The notes: generated from the sequence alone by a model not told the origin. Positions 36,589-49,849 are shown, counted from the stretch's first letter. The stretch is 64,000 nt of DNA from Lichenostomus cassidix (GCA_008360975.2 CM039182.1:51162491-51226490), one strand, 5' to 3'. A program made the numbers and translations.

Positions 36589-38300
36589 TCATAGAATACT
36601 ATAGAATAGGTCAGCTGGAAGGGACCCACAACAAGCACCTAGTCCAACTACTGACCACTTCAGGACTAACCAAAAGTTAAAGCATGGCTTTAAGCGTGTT
36701 GTCCAAATGCTTCTTTAACACTGACAGGCACAGGCATAGGCCACCTCTCTTGGAAGTCTGTTCCAGGGTTTCACCACCCTTTTTGGATAAGGAAAATGTT
36801 TGCTCTTGTCAAGTCTGAACCTTCCCTGCTGGATGCAGCTTTTAGCCATTCCCACATGTCCTAGCACTGGGTACCAGGGAGAAGATCTCAGCACATCCCT
36901 TTCCTCTTCCTCTCTTCCAGAAGCTGTGGGGAGCAGTGAGGTTGCCCCTTGGCCTCCTCCTCTCCAAACTAGGACTATTACAGAGTCCTCAAGAACATGC
37001 CTGCTGGCCCCTTCACCAGCTTGGTGCCCTCCTTTGGACACATTTAAGTATCTTCACATCCTTCTTCAATTGAACTACACACAGTACTCAAGGTGAGGCA
37101 GCACTAGCACTAAATACAGAGGTGATTATCCAATCACTTCTTTTGACTGGCTGGTGAAGCTGTGTTTGATGCACCCCAGGATGAGGTTTGCTCTCCTGGC
37201 TGCCAGGCAGGGCACACACACTGCTGACTCCTGTTGAGCCTCCTGTCAACCAGCACCTCCAGACCCCTTTCTGCAGGACTGCTCTCCAGCAACTTCTCTC
37301 CCAGTTTAGTCTCATGCGCAGCGTTACTCCACCCCAGGTGCAGAATTCGGCATTTGAACTTGTTCAGTTTCATGCCACTGATGACTGCACAATGCTCCAG
37401 TCTATCCAGACACCCCTGCAAGGCCTCTTGTCCCCTGAGACAGCCAACAGCACCTCCCAGGTTGCTTTCATCTGCAGACTTACTGACTGTGCATTCAGCT
37501 CCTGCATCCAGGTCATCGATACAAAGATTGAACAGAACTGGCCCTAGGATTGAGCCCTGAGGAACAGCCCTGGTCACTGGCCAGATGTAGCCCCATTCAC
37601 CACCACCCTTTGAGTCCTGCCCTTCACCAGTTCTTCACCCTTTGCCCCATGTACCTGCTCATCTCATCTGGACAGCTTATCCAGAAGGATGCTGGGAGGA
37701 ACAGTAGCAAAAGCCTTTCTAAAATCCAGCAGAACTACATCTACTCCCTTCCCTTTATCCACCAGGCAGGTAACCTTATCATAGAAGGATATCAAATTGG
37801 ACAGGACCTTCCCTTTGTGAACTCATGTTGACTGGGCCTGATGATTGGAATGTCTTTTAAACAATAGCACCCAGTAGGATCTTCTCCATAATTCTTCCAG
37901 GTACTGAGGTTAGTCTAACAGATCTGTAGTTTCTTGGAGCTTCCTTCGAGTCCGACTTGTAAATTAGAAGAGCACTGGCTGGTTTCCAGTCAGTGGGTAC
38001 ATAACCAGCCTCCCAAGATCTTTGGTAGATGATTCAGAAGGGTCCTGCTGTAATATCTGCTGGCTCCTTCAGTACTCCAGGATTAGTCTCGTCAGGCCCC
38101 ATAGATTTGCAAACATTTGGCCAGTAGAATTGATCCTTTTACTGTGTCAGTGTCCACAAATGATCAACATTTTTTAACCCCTGAGCCCTCAAAAGCTGAT
38201 TCTCAGGGGACATTGCTCCTTGAGTAGCTAAATTTTGTTCTCTTAAAATCCAGGTTGGCAACTCTGTTGACCTTTTTCTCTCATTGCACCAAAGGTTTAT
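36589..38300 (-). mobile_element. CR1 LINE, about 1.7 kb, antisense to TPK1
   Basis: On the + strand it begins with the reverse complement of the CR1 tail (TCATAGAATACTATAGAAT), followed by the 3' untranslated region and then ORF2 in reverse. Read on the minus strand, the reverse transcriptase parts are KSMGPDETNPGVLKE (about 38110-38065), a VPQGSILGPVLFNL block (about 37560-37520) and SADESNLGG (about 37475-37450), a decayed YADDTKLGG catalytic box in which the second Asp is Glu. A piece reading LDFKRTKF near 38250 suggests the linker between endonuclease and reverse transcriptase, with a deletion in between. Multiple stops and frameshifts make it dead. The upper boundary is uncertain by about 100 bp. 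Confidence 0.9.
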
Positions 38301-38956
38301 TACTTTACCATTTCATGCTAAGGCTGAGTATGCTATCAGCATATTGATGATTTTGAATACTCATTTGGGGGATATAAGAGGTCCTCCACACAAGTCTAAG
38401 GAAGGCAGAAGGTAAATGACACACAAGTATTTTCTTCTTTCATTGTCTGCTATGCAATACAATTTCTTCTACTTTTTAGTATTTTAAATGAAGCTTTAAT
38501 TCTTTGGGGATGCTCCCTAAGAGTTATAGCTGTCATGACATATGGGGTGCTGGAAAGATGCATTCAGCATGCAAATTTCTTTGAAAAAGATGTCAGGCTT
38601 ACTGTATTTGTTTATGGTAAGAAATCACTGTCAAATATTTAGGACTCAGGTTGGCCTACTTTGAATGATTTTAGTGTGCTTGTGAATATTTCTCTGTATT
38701 CTGAGTGCCAAATCTGTCACTGATGACAGCAATGACGTGGATAGATCTGTACTGAAGCGCAAAGGAACTGGAGCTATATTCATTACAAAGAGGCTGTTGC
38801 AAATAAACTTCCCACCCCTCTCCAAGTGTGTCTCTTAAAGGAGAAAAATGGAGTTCTGGGCAGTACAATATTCTGTTCGACCATGTCCTCCAAAAAAATA
38901 ATGGATTTTTGTGAGAACTGTAATCTCCAATTGACTACTGATCTGTACAAGAAAAA

Positions 38957-38975
38957 GGGGAAAATGGGGGGGGGG
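38957..38975 (+). repeat. Poly-G run (G10)
   Basis: GGGG, then AAAAT, then ten G residues at 38966-38975. There are too few separate G-runs for a classic four-tract quadruplex, although the G10 could split into tracts. Confidence 0.9.
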
Positions 38976-41900
38976 AAAGAGAGGAGAAAAAATTATGTAT
39001 TTGAATGGCCAGTTTGAAGTTTCTTTAATTATATTTGTTTTTCCTGACCTGAGCAACGTCTTTGAATTTTGCAGGTGTAGAAAGTAGTCAGTCAATCAGT
39101 TATTGTAGAAAGGAGCAGTCAGTCATTGCTAGCACCAAATCTGGGGCATAACATGTCTTCAAAGCCTGCTGCTATAAAGCAGAAGCTATTTTCCTGTCTA
39201 ATGAAAGTAGATATGGTTTCTTATCCTAGGTCAATGAATATCTGTATAACAGGAAATTATTTCTTCCAGTAGCAGAGACCAAGACAAAGTGTAAAATTTC
39301 TCCAAAGTTCATTCTTTGCCACTTCAAGCCTCTGTCATTCTTTCCTAGCAGTATATGAAAGTTACAGTCAGAAATGAAAGAGAGAAAAGAGTGTTTGTGA
39401 GATTCCCCCACTCAATGAAAGAATTCTGCTTATCAGTTTGTTTGCGCTGAGTTGCACAGAATTACAGAGGCCAGGCTTTTATGAAGCCCCTAATCCTAGC
39501 ATGAAACCTCCAAATATGAAGCCAGTTCTACTAAAAGGACGGTGGTATATGAGAGGATTTGTGGGCTCATGATTTGCTGCCATTGTGTAACACGTAAAAA
39601 AGCAATGGCATCATAGGGATTGAGAAGTACAAGACTGAGGAGTACAAGAAACTAAAAGAAGGTGTTAACCAGCAGCCTGTTGATCATTCTTCTTACTTAT
39701 GCAGTACAGAAGATCTCCAAGTGAGTGTTTGAAGTAGAAGAGCTATGGAGATTTGCCAGTTTGTCTGGGAAGACTCCTGGGAACAGATAAACAGATTTGA
39801 ATTTTGTATATTCTTACATAGCATAGAGGTGCCTTCCACCAACATTCAGTGATTCAGTGCTATGAAGAAGAAATTGTTTCTTGCCACAATTTAGGTGAAC
39901 ATTACCCTGTCTTTTAAATTAACTCCCACACTTCTCTAATACCCAGGAAAATAAGAGAATATAATCTAGATAGAAGGGATCCTATAGACTCTTCTCCAGT
40001 GGAAATGCACAAAAAGAAAGGGCAGTGACACTAAATTTATTATGAACTGATGGATAATGAGAAAGATTATGCTGTATTTTTTATCACTTAGGAATTGCTG
40101 GGTATTCGTACCCTTAGTAAAGACCCCTCTAGGCTGACAATTTAACTGCAATATTGCATAATAATTATACAGGCAATATGAAATCTTCAGCAGCTTGTCT
40201 ACTTTTCACTCTTATCTGCAATCTATTATACTCAGTAGTCTCATAAATGGATATAAAGAAAATGGTTCTGGTTTTTTTAAGGCATCACTAAAAATGCTAA
40301 TTAAACCTATAATGATGAGCCTGCTGAGGATAGGGCATCAAATGCACAAGCTCAAGGATAAAATGTCACACTGGGCCAGTCTAAGGCTTGCTTGAATTTA
40401 GAAAAGGACCGATGAATTCTTGACTATTGTAGTTTCACTCTGTATTTGTAGTGTATTTTGCACTGATGTGTGGAAAACTGGAGAAAATTTTGTGGAATCT
40501 CATTTGCAAGTGGGAAGTTTCAACAGAATTAGTTTCTCTTTTTGGTGGTGTTCAGAGTAGAACTAGAATGAGTATTTATGACATTTGTCAATCTTGAAGA
40601 TATGTCTGTGAAAAGAAATTAAACTAATGAAACTCCCTTTTAAAGTAGCTTTTTTATTCCCATGTATCTTTTTAGGTTGAAAAAATGTTTTCATCCCTTT
40701 ATTTGCATGCTTGTGCTAGGACTGTAGACAATGTTCATATGTGAATGTGTGAAATTCTGGAATCATTTGCTTTCTGTGGATAATTTGGACATTAGATATA
40801 CAGTAGCAACCATTTAGATGTATAACCTCAGGGTATAGTACCTTTTTTAGTTTACTGGCACTCACCTCCACAGGGATTTCTTTCTGTACCCTTATCATAA
40901 ATTGGTTTGAAGCAGATGTGTTCATTAATTGGGTCTAATAATGATTATAATATATTCTGTCTTTCCTGCCTGGGATTTTATTCACTATAAAGTCATTTTT
41001 TTATTAAGCACTCCTCTTGAAGGGTAGCCTTGGTAGGGCTCTGTCTTGCAAATAACTGATATGCTGAAGTCTATCCATTTCAGTACAGGAACAGTACAAA
41101 CTTTGGTTGTAGGGATTGGCAGGATTGGGTCCAACAGTTTTCAGTATTATTTTGAAGTATACTAAATTTGCTGTTTTTTCTCTAAGTGTCTAAGCAGTCA
41201 TTGATATGACATACGAGAGCTTTTAGACTTCCGAGGTTTTGCTGGAACTGTGGATACTTTTATTTTCAACAGTAACAAAAAGCCTGGTTGGCTCAGAAAA
41301 TGTTCTCTGAATAGCATTCACATAATAGCAACTTGGCACTGTGTGTATTTGTGTGAAAAGACAATTGATGATATTTTAGGGTTATAACAAAATGGCTCTT
41401 CTTAAGTACATCCTTTCAGAAAAATTGGCTGTATTTATCTTGCTCAAAATCTCAGCCTAAAAGCTTTTATTATCGTTAAGTCAAGCTCTTACACAACTAA
41501 TGATTAGTAGAAATATTTTTGGAACTTTGTTTTTACTTTATTGCCAGTCATGATGTTTGATTTTAAACATAAATGTTCTTAGCTTTGTTTCATCCTTGCT
41601 CCTTTCCTCTTCCTCCCCTCTGCTGCAGTCTTTGGTGATTGTGTTGATATCCACCCAGTCCCCAAGTCTTTTATCTATATACCATTTTTTGCACCAGATG
41701 TTTTTGTACTAAAACAGATTGTGGTTTTTGCCTTTTCCCTGGGTAACACTATGACATCTGTATTTAGTTTTTTGCTGCTGTTGTTGCTTTCAAGTGTATG
41801 CTGCCATCTATGGAGTAATCACAGAAATAAAGCTGGTATTAAAAAGATGTTTTATCAGAAGATCATGGAAAACAAGATCTCACTAGCAGAGGAGGTATCA

Positions 41901-43808
41901 TAGAGCACTGGCCAGATCTCAAGAAATCCTCTTTCTCTATAGTACCAGATCTCACAGCAAGCATGGGTGAAAATACACCTTTTATAAAATCAGTGATTTC
42001 TATTAAATAAGTTATTCAGTAGAATTCTTTATAGTGGGCAAATTATCAGGGCAGCCTAAAAATCAGAATAAATTTGCTTTGTCCTCTAATCTGGTAACTC
42101 ATTCCTTTTCCTACCCCATTACCTTTCACCTGTCCTAGTTTTTCAGCAGTTCCCAAGATCTGCTTACTATCTATTGCTTAATTTGTTTTTCAAAGGTTAG
42201 TTTTAATTCTTTATCCTTCCCCAGCATCTGGTTAATTGACCTGGTGTCTCTCCTCAGTGTTCAGTTTCATTGTGACAAGTTCCAACTTTCCCTCCTTTGG
42301 ATCCCTTCAGAATGAATTACAGAAGATTAGTCCCCATTCTGTCTCTCTTTCATAATATTTTGTTTCTTGATATCTATTTTAGAGTGTACATTTACTGCAA
42401 CACATTTATTCAAGATGGTCCGAAAAGCACTTGGAGAAGTAATTTTCTCTGTACTGGGGTATCCATGCACACAGAGAAGCTATCACTTTTGTCTTGATGC
42501 TGTTTGTGTGCTTTCAGCTTGCAGATTTTTGGCTAACTATTTTAGCATCTCACAGCCTTGAATGGGGCTAGGTGTATGAGTTCCCGGCAATCAGACTTCT
42601 ATTCATTTCAGTTAGATGTGGCAAATAACAATTATGGCTTTAGGTCTTTCCTCAGCAAAGAGAGTGTTGGAGTGGGTGTGTATTTAGCCACTACTTCTTA
42701 AATGCTTTCTTATAACACAAGACATTACAATCAAAAACAAAACTTTAACGTATGTGGATGAAGCATTCTTTAAAATATCTTCTGACATTTTCTTCTTATT
42801 GCTGAACTCAGAAATTGATCTTATTTTCCAGCATCAAAGACAAAATGAAGGAAAAAAATCAATGCTGAAGATTGATCAATGTTTTTCAAAACTGACTTAA
42901 TAAGATAAAAATCAATGCAGCTGTATTAGTTTCCATTCTTTCATCACCAGGAACATTCAAACATGGTAATATTTGATTCTTAAGTTAAATGTGAAAATAT
43001 TTCAGTTACCTCCTACAAAGGCAAAAAATATATAAGGAGAGATTTATTTAGTCGAAGTTCAGTTTTCTTTTTAAACCTAATTTTGGAAATTTGAGTTATG
43101 CAGAAACTGAAAACAGTTTGATATTTTATGTGACAGTATATAATTGTTCCTTTAATCACACAGACTTAAATAGAACAAATTATTACTTGTATTTGCAAAT
43201 TACAAGCTCTGATCCTCCCTTCCTCCTGCAAATATCAGTTCCATCTTGCTTAGTTGAAAGATCTGTAATCTAAAAATTGGACAAAATCTTGGAAACTGAA
43301 TTTCTCTCATGGCAGGTTAATAGGGCTTTGAATTTAGAGCTTTACTGTACAAATGCATTGGCTGTTTAACCTTTTTTGGCAAAAATGAGTGAGTTATTTG
43401 TAATTTGTTTGTTTGTTTTTTCCCAACATTCATTCCCCTTTTCTGCTCCCACTATCCCCAGTAATATTAAGATCCCTTATTGATTTATTTAAAGAAAAGC
43501 TTTAAAAACTGACTTCTGTAATATTATTGAATCAATCCCTAAAACATAAGTTTGGCCTGACAGTTGAGAGGGTTTTCAAAAAAAATTAATTGGCATTTCA
43601 ATATTCCTGTTTACTTTCTGGCTTGGGTTTAGCCCTTTGGGCTCCCAGTTTGAAATTTCTCTTAACAACTGAGTGCTGGAAAATGTCCTTTTAGGGAAGA
43701 AAGTCAATATTCTCACATAATCACTGGAACATGTTAACTGGGATTTTAGGTTAGTACCAGACATTGAAAGACTCCTGATAAAAGCTTAGATATTGGTGAG
43801 CCTCTGGT

Positions 43809-43831
43809 ATTGGCTCAAGATTGGCTCAAGA
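43809..43831. repeat. 11-bp direct tandem duplication
   Basis: ATTGGCTCAAG occurs twice back to back, a slippage-type duplication. Confidence 0.85.
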
Positions 43832-45939
43832 TTTATTTCATGAGCACAGGAAGGCAGCTTTCTGCATAAATTTCTACTGAATTGATTCCCTATCTTCAGC
43901 TGGGCCAGAATGTCATAAAATTGGAAATGCAAACCTGAAAGTAGTTAGACACAAACTTAGAGAATATTTAGCTTAATCAGATTCTCTGTGGGACCAGCTA
44001 CTTTCTCATCTGCTTTTCATATTCCTTTACTAATTGATTAATATATTGAGTTGCTTCTCTCCTTCAGTAGCTCTGAGCAACAATATGTGCATTCATTGGG
44101 ATCAGGCAGTCCCACCCCTTCATCTCTCCTTCATCATCAGCTTCATCATCAACAATATCTGTAATTGCATAATGAGAGATCTCATACTGGTAGCTCTTTT
44201 CTTCCTTTCCTACTCCCTCCATGCCGTGAGACAGAAGTGGCATGGCATATCACGTAGCTAAAAGCTTATCAAGCCTGAATTTGTTACACCTCTGAATTTG
44301 GCAGGCAGGCATTCACAACCACTACAGATGTACATGGCTCATCACCACATGAAGCTGGACACCCTGAGAAGACAGATAATACTGGATTGGTTTTCTTGTT
44401 GCTCTGCAAACAATCAAATAGGCTTAAGCTATGCAATCTGATATTCCCTAATTGACAGCTTTTCCAAGGTTCATTTGTTAACTGAGAGCATGACATGTAC
44501 TGAAGTTGTTTCTTCATAATGCATTTGGCATTAACAGGAGAAGCTGTTGAATGCCTCAGACATCAGTGTCTCAGCAATATTTCACCTACCGTTTTGACTT
44601 TGTAACTAGTGACTTTGTATTTGCAAGAGCATGTGAAATGAGCATATGATAGGACAGGGCATGAGAAAAAAGCTTAAATATATTCTCTTAAAAAAATTTG
44701 TGAGACACTGTTTTTGCTGTTTGGGACATTTACTTTTTATGGTTCAACTGTTCTTTATTTCTTTTGGTATAAAACCTTGGTTTCTTGCGTAACAAAGTAT
44801 TCATGGAATAGTCGCAGGATTTCAGAGTCCTTTTATTTTGGTATATTCATAAATAGGCATATCTGATTTTATTTATAGTGATGAATAATTTGTGTGTAAA
44901 AGATGTGCTCAAGAGTTTTGCTTGCCTGCATCCACAAGAGAATAAAATAAAATGAAAAAAAATCCTCTGTTTCAAAGAATCTTAGCTTCTCCCACATGAA
45001 GCCCAGGCTTATTTGAAAGAATAAATTATCTGTGTAGAAGAGAACAGAGGATGATTTCTTCACTAATCTTGTCACTACTTTGTATTTGCTGCTTTCTTGT
45101 AGCTAGTTTGCATAAACACTTTCTTAGTTTCTTAGAACACAGATTGTTCCAGAACTGTAACACTCAGCACTTGTTTTTCATTCTGTTGAAGATTTTCACT
45201 ATCTACTATTCCTTGTAACTGTTCATATGCTGTTCACACAGGGTCTGTAAGTGCTAATTCAGAGCTTTATCACAAATATATCATCAATAATAGCTGTTGC
45301 TTCTCCTGCATCCCATGAACTTGTCAGTTACAAGATTAAATTTATCTTAGATGTAAAAAAAATGTTTTAATTACAGTTTTTGTCATGACTTCATGTAAGC
45401 ATGTTACTCTAAATATTTAGGTTGATTTCTCTAGCACCTAGTAAAGTTTCTGCATCTATTTCTCCTTCTGGGAAGAGTACATGCCTGGAGAAGTACATGA
45501 AATTTTACAGATATTGTCAAAATGATTGAGGAGTTTCAGTGGTGCTTTGACTAGCATTGTTTAGGAAGTGAAACACAGCTGTTTAGATGAGGAAAAATGA
45601 ATGAATGGATCAGGATGCCTTCATTTCACAGGAATAAAGAGCCTAGCTCTGACAGAAGGGCCTATTCAAAAAATGCCAGGAAAGAATTAGCAAAGCCAGA
45701 TTCTGCTTAGAAAAGCCTAGGAACAAACTTTTGAAAGTCCAGAGGTTTGGAACCTAAGTACACATCTCTCCTTCTTCTGTAAACATCAATGGCCTGAGCT
45801 CCTGCTGCAGCCAAATATTCCTGAGCCCTTGGGGAACATTCAGGTCCTGTCTCCAAATATTTTCTGTTTTATTTCCAAGGTCTGTGATCAAATGTCATTT
45901 GGGTGCCTGACAAGCACTGATTCCAGAAACACTTCTGTC

Positions 45940-45953
45940 TTGCAGGGTAAGCA
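45940..45953 (+). promoter_or_regulatory. TPK1: Acceptor overlapping a donor-like motif at exon B start
   Basis: The acceptor TTGCAG is followed at once by GGTAAGC, so AGG|GTAAGC also fits a 5' splice site offset by one base. After splicing, the junction reads CCTGGTAAGC and still carries the donor-like GTAAGC. Use of it would remove exon B, as in recursive splicing. The motif is seen directly; its use is inference. Confidence 0.5.
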
Positions 45954-46057
45954 CAAGCTGCGTGTGGACACAGGACTGGAAGGAGCCTGGTGTGGCCTCA
46001 TCCCCATCGGGAACCCCTGCGAGAGTGTGACCACGACAGGCCTTAAGTGGAACCTCA
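45946..46057 (+). CDS. TPK1: TPK1 internal exon B: thiamin-binding domain (partial gene)
   Basis: This exon continues TPK1 directly from exon A: LLQP joins to [10 protein letters not shown]. It has 37 full codons plus one base, with no stop, and ends in TTTGLKWNL. It encodes most of the C-terminal beta-sandwich vitamin-B1-binding domain of the TPK family. The GLKWNL motif is its hallmark, and its Trp (about human residue 202, from memory) lies near the thiamin site. The acceptor is TTGCAG ending at 45945 and the donor GTAAGT starts at 46058. Length is 112 nt, so the exon ends in phase 1 and the next exon must supply two bases of a Ser/Thr-like codon. Because 112 is not a multiple of three, skipping this exon would shift the frame. 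The last coding exon (about 39 residues in the human protein) was not recognised in the remaining 18 kb. The exon begins GGTAAGC, which itself resembles a 5' splice site. Confidence 0.96.
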
Positions 46058-47595
46058 GTAAGTGACACACCTCTGGGACAGTGGCTTTCATGGGCTCCTA
46101 ACCCTACATTTAGAGCAGATTCAGCAGTGATGAAGGGCCTTACAAGTTGGAAGGTGAAGCATTGGCACTGAATCCCTGCCAGGCCATTTTTTTCCTAGAA
46201 ATGAAGGGTTTTTTACAGAAAAGCAAGAGAAGAATCTTTAAACCTGAGATATCACAGGCAGAAGCACATCTTCCATTTGGGAGTCATTGTGCTCTTCAAA
46301 CAGAACATTTGTTGAGGTCATGATACATTACCATCTTGATACATTGCCCTCCAGGGAGAAGAAGCCAAGAGTGTCTAAACGCCTGTTTATAAGCCATAAA
46401 GATGCAACAGACAAATAATAACGTGACACAGATTATTAAAGCTACCTTACTTCCCCTGAACTGCTTCATGTATATTGTCTGTTTCTCAGCCCTGAATGAA
46501 TAGATCCTTTTTCTTACTTTAAAGTGGAAAAGTGTATGTTTGATCTTGAACCAGGGACATTTATCTGTAGAGAAAGGAGGTTTCATGACCAAAAAAAAAT
46601 TTCAATAACCTTTATTTTCCTGCCTCTTCCTCCCACACTGAATCATTTGGGATGTGTTTACACAGGAAAGTAATGGGATATTTTCAATGAAGATTTATTA
46701 AAACTTAAGGGTAGCAAAGCAGTAATTGAAAGGCTCTGGTCTCACAGTCTGATGGACATGTCCAGGCTTTAGAGCCATCACATGGAGAAAGGGCATGCTG
46801 TTCTTACAGTTTGCAGTGCAATGCCTTCACTGGCTAAGTGTTAATCTGAGATTGACCCACTGTGCCAGCCAGCAGAATGTCTGCTGGTTCCACTGAGAGC
46901 TTGTGCATGTACAGTAAAGGTGATGGTAGACATTAGTAGCTTATTAATGATAAAAGATATAAATATGACATTAGTTTTGGATTGTGGGAGAATTGCCAGA
47001 TGAAGAGCTGTCTGGCTAGCATTGTTTCAGTCCTTTTAAACTGGATTGGAAGAGGTGAATGTATTGTGTAAGGGACTTTCTCTTAGTTTGAAAAAGAGTC
47101 GGATATTTTCATGTGTACATAAAAATACAGTTGACAGATAAGATTCTGAATGTTCATCTGCTCATCTCCTGCTCTCCAGCAAGTTGTGTGTCCCATTGCA
47201 CTGAGGTACTAATTTCTCAGAAAATGTTCTACCCTCCAGAGAGAGGTGAAAGAAGCTCAAACCCCATGTTAATGAAGGAAGCATCTTAGAAGCCTGTGTC
47301 ATATTGCAAAAGGCTGCTGTGTGGATCAAAATGTGGTAGATGAAATGAGGTTGCGGCCCTTTCTTCTGGCATTATTAGTTGAAAAAGCCATTTTTCAGAT
47401 ACAAGATTTTTTTTTTTCAACTTAAGGACATAAATTTCATCAGGTTTACAAAGTGCTCATTAGAAAGTTGGTAATTTTAAATATGGTCTGTCTGCTCCCA
47501 CAAATAACATGGCTTTGTTACTTTCTTACTACTAAATTATGATTGCCTGATGTGCTAAAGCTAAAGAGAGGGATCTCAAGTCAGCTTTTGCAGCT

Positions 47596-47614
47596 GGGGG
47601 GGGATGCAGGGGGG
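47596..47614 (+). repeat. Paired G-runs (G8 and G6)
   Basis: G8 at 47596-47603 and G6 at 47609-47614, separated by ATGCA. Each could split into two tracts, so an intramolecular G-quadruplex in the sense intron RNA is possible. Confidence 0.85.
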
Positions 47615-48246
47615 AGATGCAATGGCAGCAAATATTTTTTCTATCTAGGGTTGGGTTAAGATACCAGATTCTTAAATGTTGGTCATAACTAGATATGAAC
47701 CTATGGGGATTCTTATTACACTTCATTTCATCTTTTTTTTTTCCTTTTACTGGGGGACAAAACAAGTATTAGGTGACTGTTTCCTGCGTGTTTCATCTTA
47801 ACATGACACTGTCATCTCTGCTTCTCTCTGCCCTTGTTGCTGTCACTTTCCAGAAGGAAAGAGAGCAGACCTTTACAGTGCTTTTCTTAGCAATATGTAT
47901 GTTGCATCCCAATACAGGCTGTGTTTTCAGTCTTAATATTCATGTTTCTCCCAGGTTGTAGTTCTTTCATTTATTGCTCCATATTAATCACAGATACATA
48001 TGTAAAACAAAAAAATTGTCTGGTCCTCCTTGAAGAGGTTTTATCTGAGACATCAAGGTCGTTGCAACCTGGAACTGCTCCCTTGCCCAAGTAACTGGAG
48101 CTAACCTTTTCACTCATCCAGAACAACCTTTTAATAAGGTCCTTGTTCAGACACTGATTAAAAAATTAAAGTGCAGTTACATTTCCCAAAAGGGAAACCA
48201 ATAGCTCCAATACAGCATGTGGTTAGTTGTGACTTGGTTGGACTTT

Positions 48247-48297
48247 TTCCCTAATAAATAGGGAAATATAGGGAATTTCCCTATATAAATTAGGGAA
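48247..48297. repeat. Compact nested inverted repeat (AGGGAA/TTCCCT arms)
   Basis: TTCCCTAAT at 48247-48255 pairs with ATTAGGGAA at 48289-48297. Inside it, TATAGGGAA and TTCCCTATA pair around a single T at 48267-48285. A further TAGGGAA unit lies at about 48260-48266. The 51-bp block can form a cruciform or branched hairpin. No transposon ends are recognised. Confidence 0.85.
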
Positions 48298-49828
48298 TAA
48301 TATAAAAAATCTGCATTCAGGTGGCTTAAGTTTGATATTAGCTTCCATTGTGTTAGTGGACTTCTATGCTGCCTGTAGTTTTGCAGTTACTTTTAAAAAT
48401 ATTAGTCCTTCTGTAAATTGGGATGGAAAAGCAAAGGCACAACTGAAAAGAAATAGAATAATAAGAATAGATACTGCAGTGTGACATGGATGTCAGCCTG
48501 GCTGCTGATGGCTGGCAGTGGCTGAGCTTTTCTGTTCATTTGACACTCTGAGCACACACCTTTGTAAAGCTCAGTGAATAAATTCTTGTGGTTATAAATT
48601 CATTTTCATGTGTAAATCATAAAATAAATTGAATTTTTAAGCCAAACATGACATGAAAGGCCTATTCCTCCAGTTTGTTATGAATTAATGGGGTGTGACC
48701 TAACAAGTTTGGTTTTAAAAAGTAATTTTTGAGCCCTCAGAATATGTATCTAAGTAATTTCAGAATTTTAGTTCAAATAGTGATGCATTCAGTGGGAGGG
48801 GAGCGCTCATTTATGCAAACACTAATTTCCAGCAAATCAGAATTCAAATAACACTGCATTACAAGAAAGACCTGGCTTTTCATCAAGGTTTTTAATGTTT
48901 AACACCAATTTCTGTCTGAGCATATCTAGGTTACTCTGCCAATTAAAATTTCTAAAACCTACAAGAGGTAATCAAATATTATCTGTGTCCAGTCTACAGG
49001 TGCTGTTATGATACTTCATAGATTCTAAATAGGAAAAGACAAGGATAAATACATAGAAGAGAGAGGCTGTATTGAGGTAAAGAATAGGCTACCAAAGGTC
49101 TCATTTCAGTGGGTGAATTAGATAAACCTGAAATCTCTAAGTGATTCTGCCAGCAGAGAAATAATGATGTCTTTTAATATTACAGAATTCAGTATATTTT
49201 GTGTGTTTGTTTGAGAATGCAGCATGTATGCATGCTTTTGTGCAAGCTTATCTTAGTTATTTGCTAGCACTTGTCACAAACAGAATTTTCATTTATTTTA
49301 GTTTTCATCTTATGGGTGAAAGAACTTGGAGAAGAAAGTGGAAAATTGATTAGAGAAAATATTTTTATCCACACTTGCTATTGTGTAGCACACACTCAGA
49401 ACACATTATAAACATATTCTTTCCATTCCCAAAGGGATACAGATCTTTTCTCTATTAAAATCTGATTTACAGCACAGGAATCAGATAATGCTTTATCTGA
49501 TTTGACTCACCTGGCTGCTTGCTGATAACAGCTCTCATGTCTAATAAATAAATAACAAAAAATCCAATAATGCCAGAATCACCCAGCATTCTTCATTAGG
49601 TCCTCAGTGGTGCTTTCATGAAAGGTAAATAAGAATGAAGGTAGAAATCAGCTGCTCTGCTCATCAAAGAAGAGCTTGGAGGATAATGGTAGGCTTTTGT
49701 ATGAAATGGTTCCTTTTCTATGAAATTACTTTTGAGAATAATCTTGCCAGCTAATTTGTTCTTCATCCCTATGGTCTTTGATATGCTGTATGTCATGCCT
49801 GTACTAAAAATGCCAGCATATGTGTATG

Positions 49829-49849
49829 TATATATATATATATATATAA
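49829..49849. repeat. (TA)n microsatellite, short
   Basis: An uninterrupted TA run of about 20 bases, preceded by TGTGTATG. Confidence 0.95.

Larger units (their letters stand above)
38301..45939. other. Intron stretch, mostly unrecognised
   Basis: AT-rich sequence with the poly-G run at 38966 and an 11-bp tandem duplication at 43809. No exon or transposable element was recognised up to the exon B acceptor. Confidence 0.6.
7409..45945 (+). other. TPK1: TPK1 intron between exons A and B (38,537 bp)
   Basis: The intron is complete. It is bounded by GTAAGT at 7409 and TTGCAG at 45945, and the flanking codons join in frame. It is AT-rich throughout and holds CR1 LINE pieces, old SINE relics, microsatellites and one GC-rich patch, each listed separately. 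Long introns are typical of TPK1 in vertebrates (family knowledge). No additional conserved exon or nested gene was recognised on either strand. Confidence 0.93.

Noticed and set aside
37134..37577. 147-codon open frame on the minus strand
   Set aside because: It is a decayed CR1 reverse transcriptase segment (VPQGSILGPVLFNL), not a host gene.
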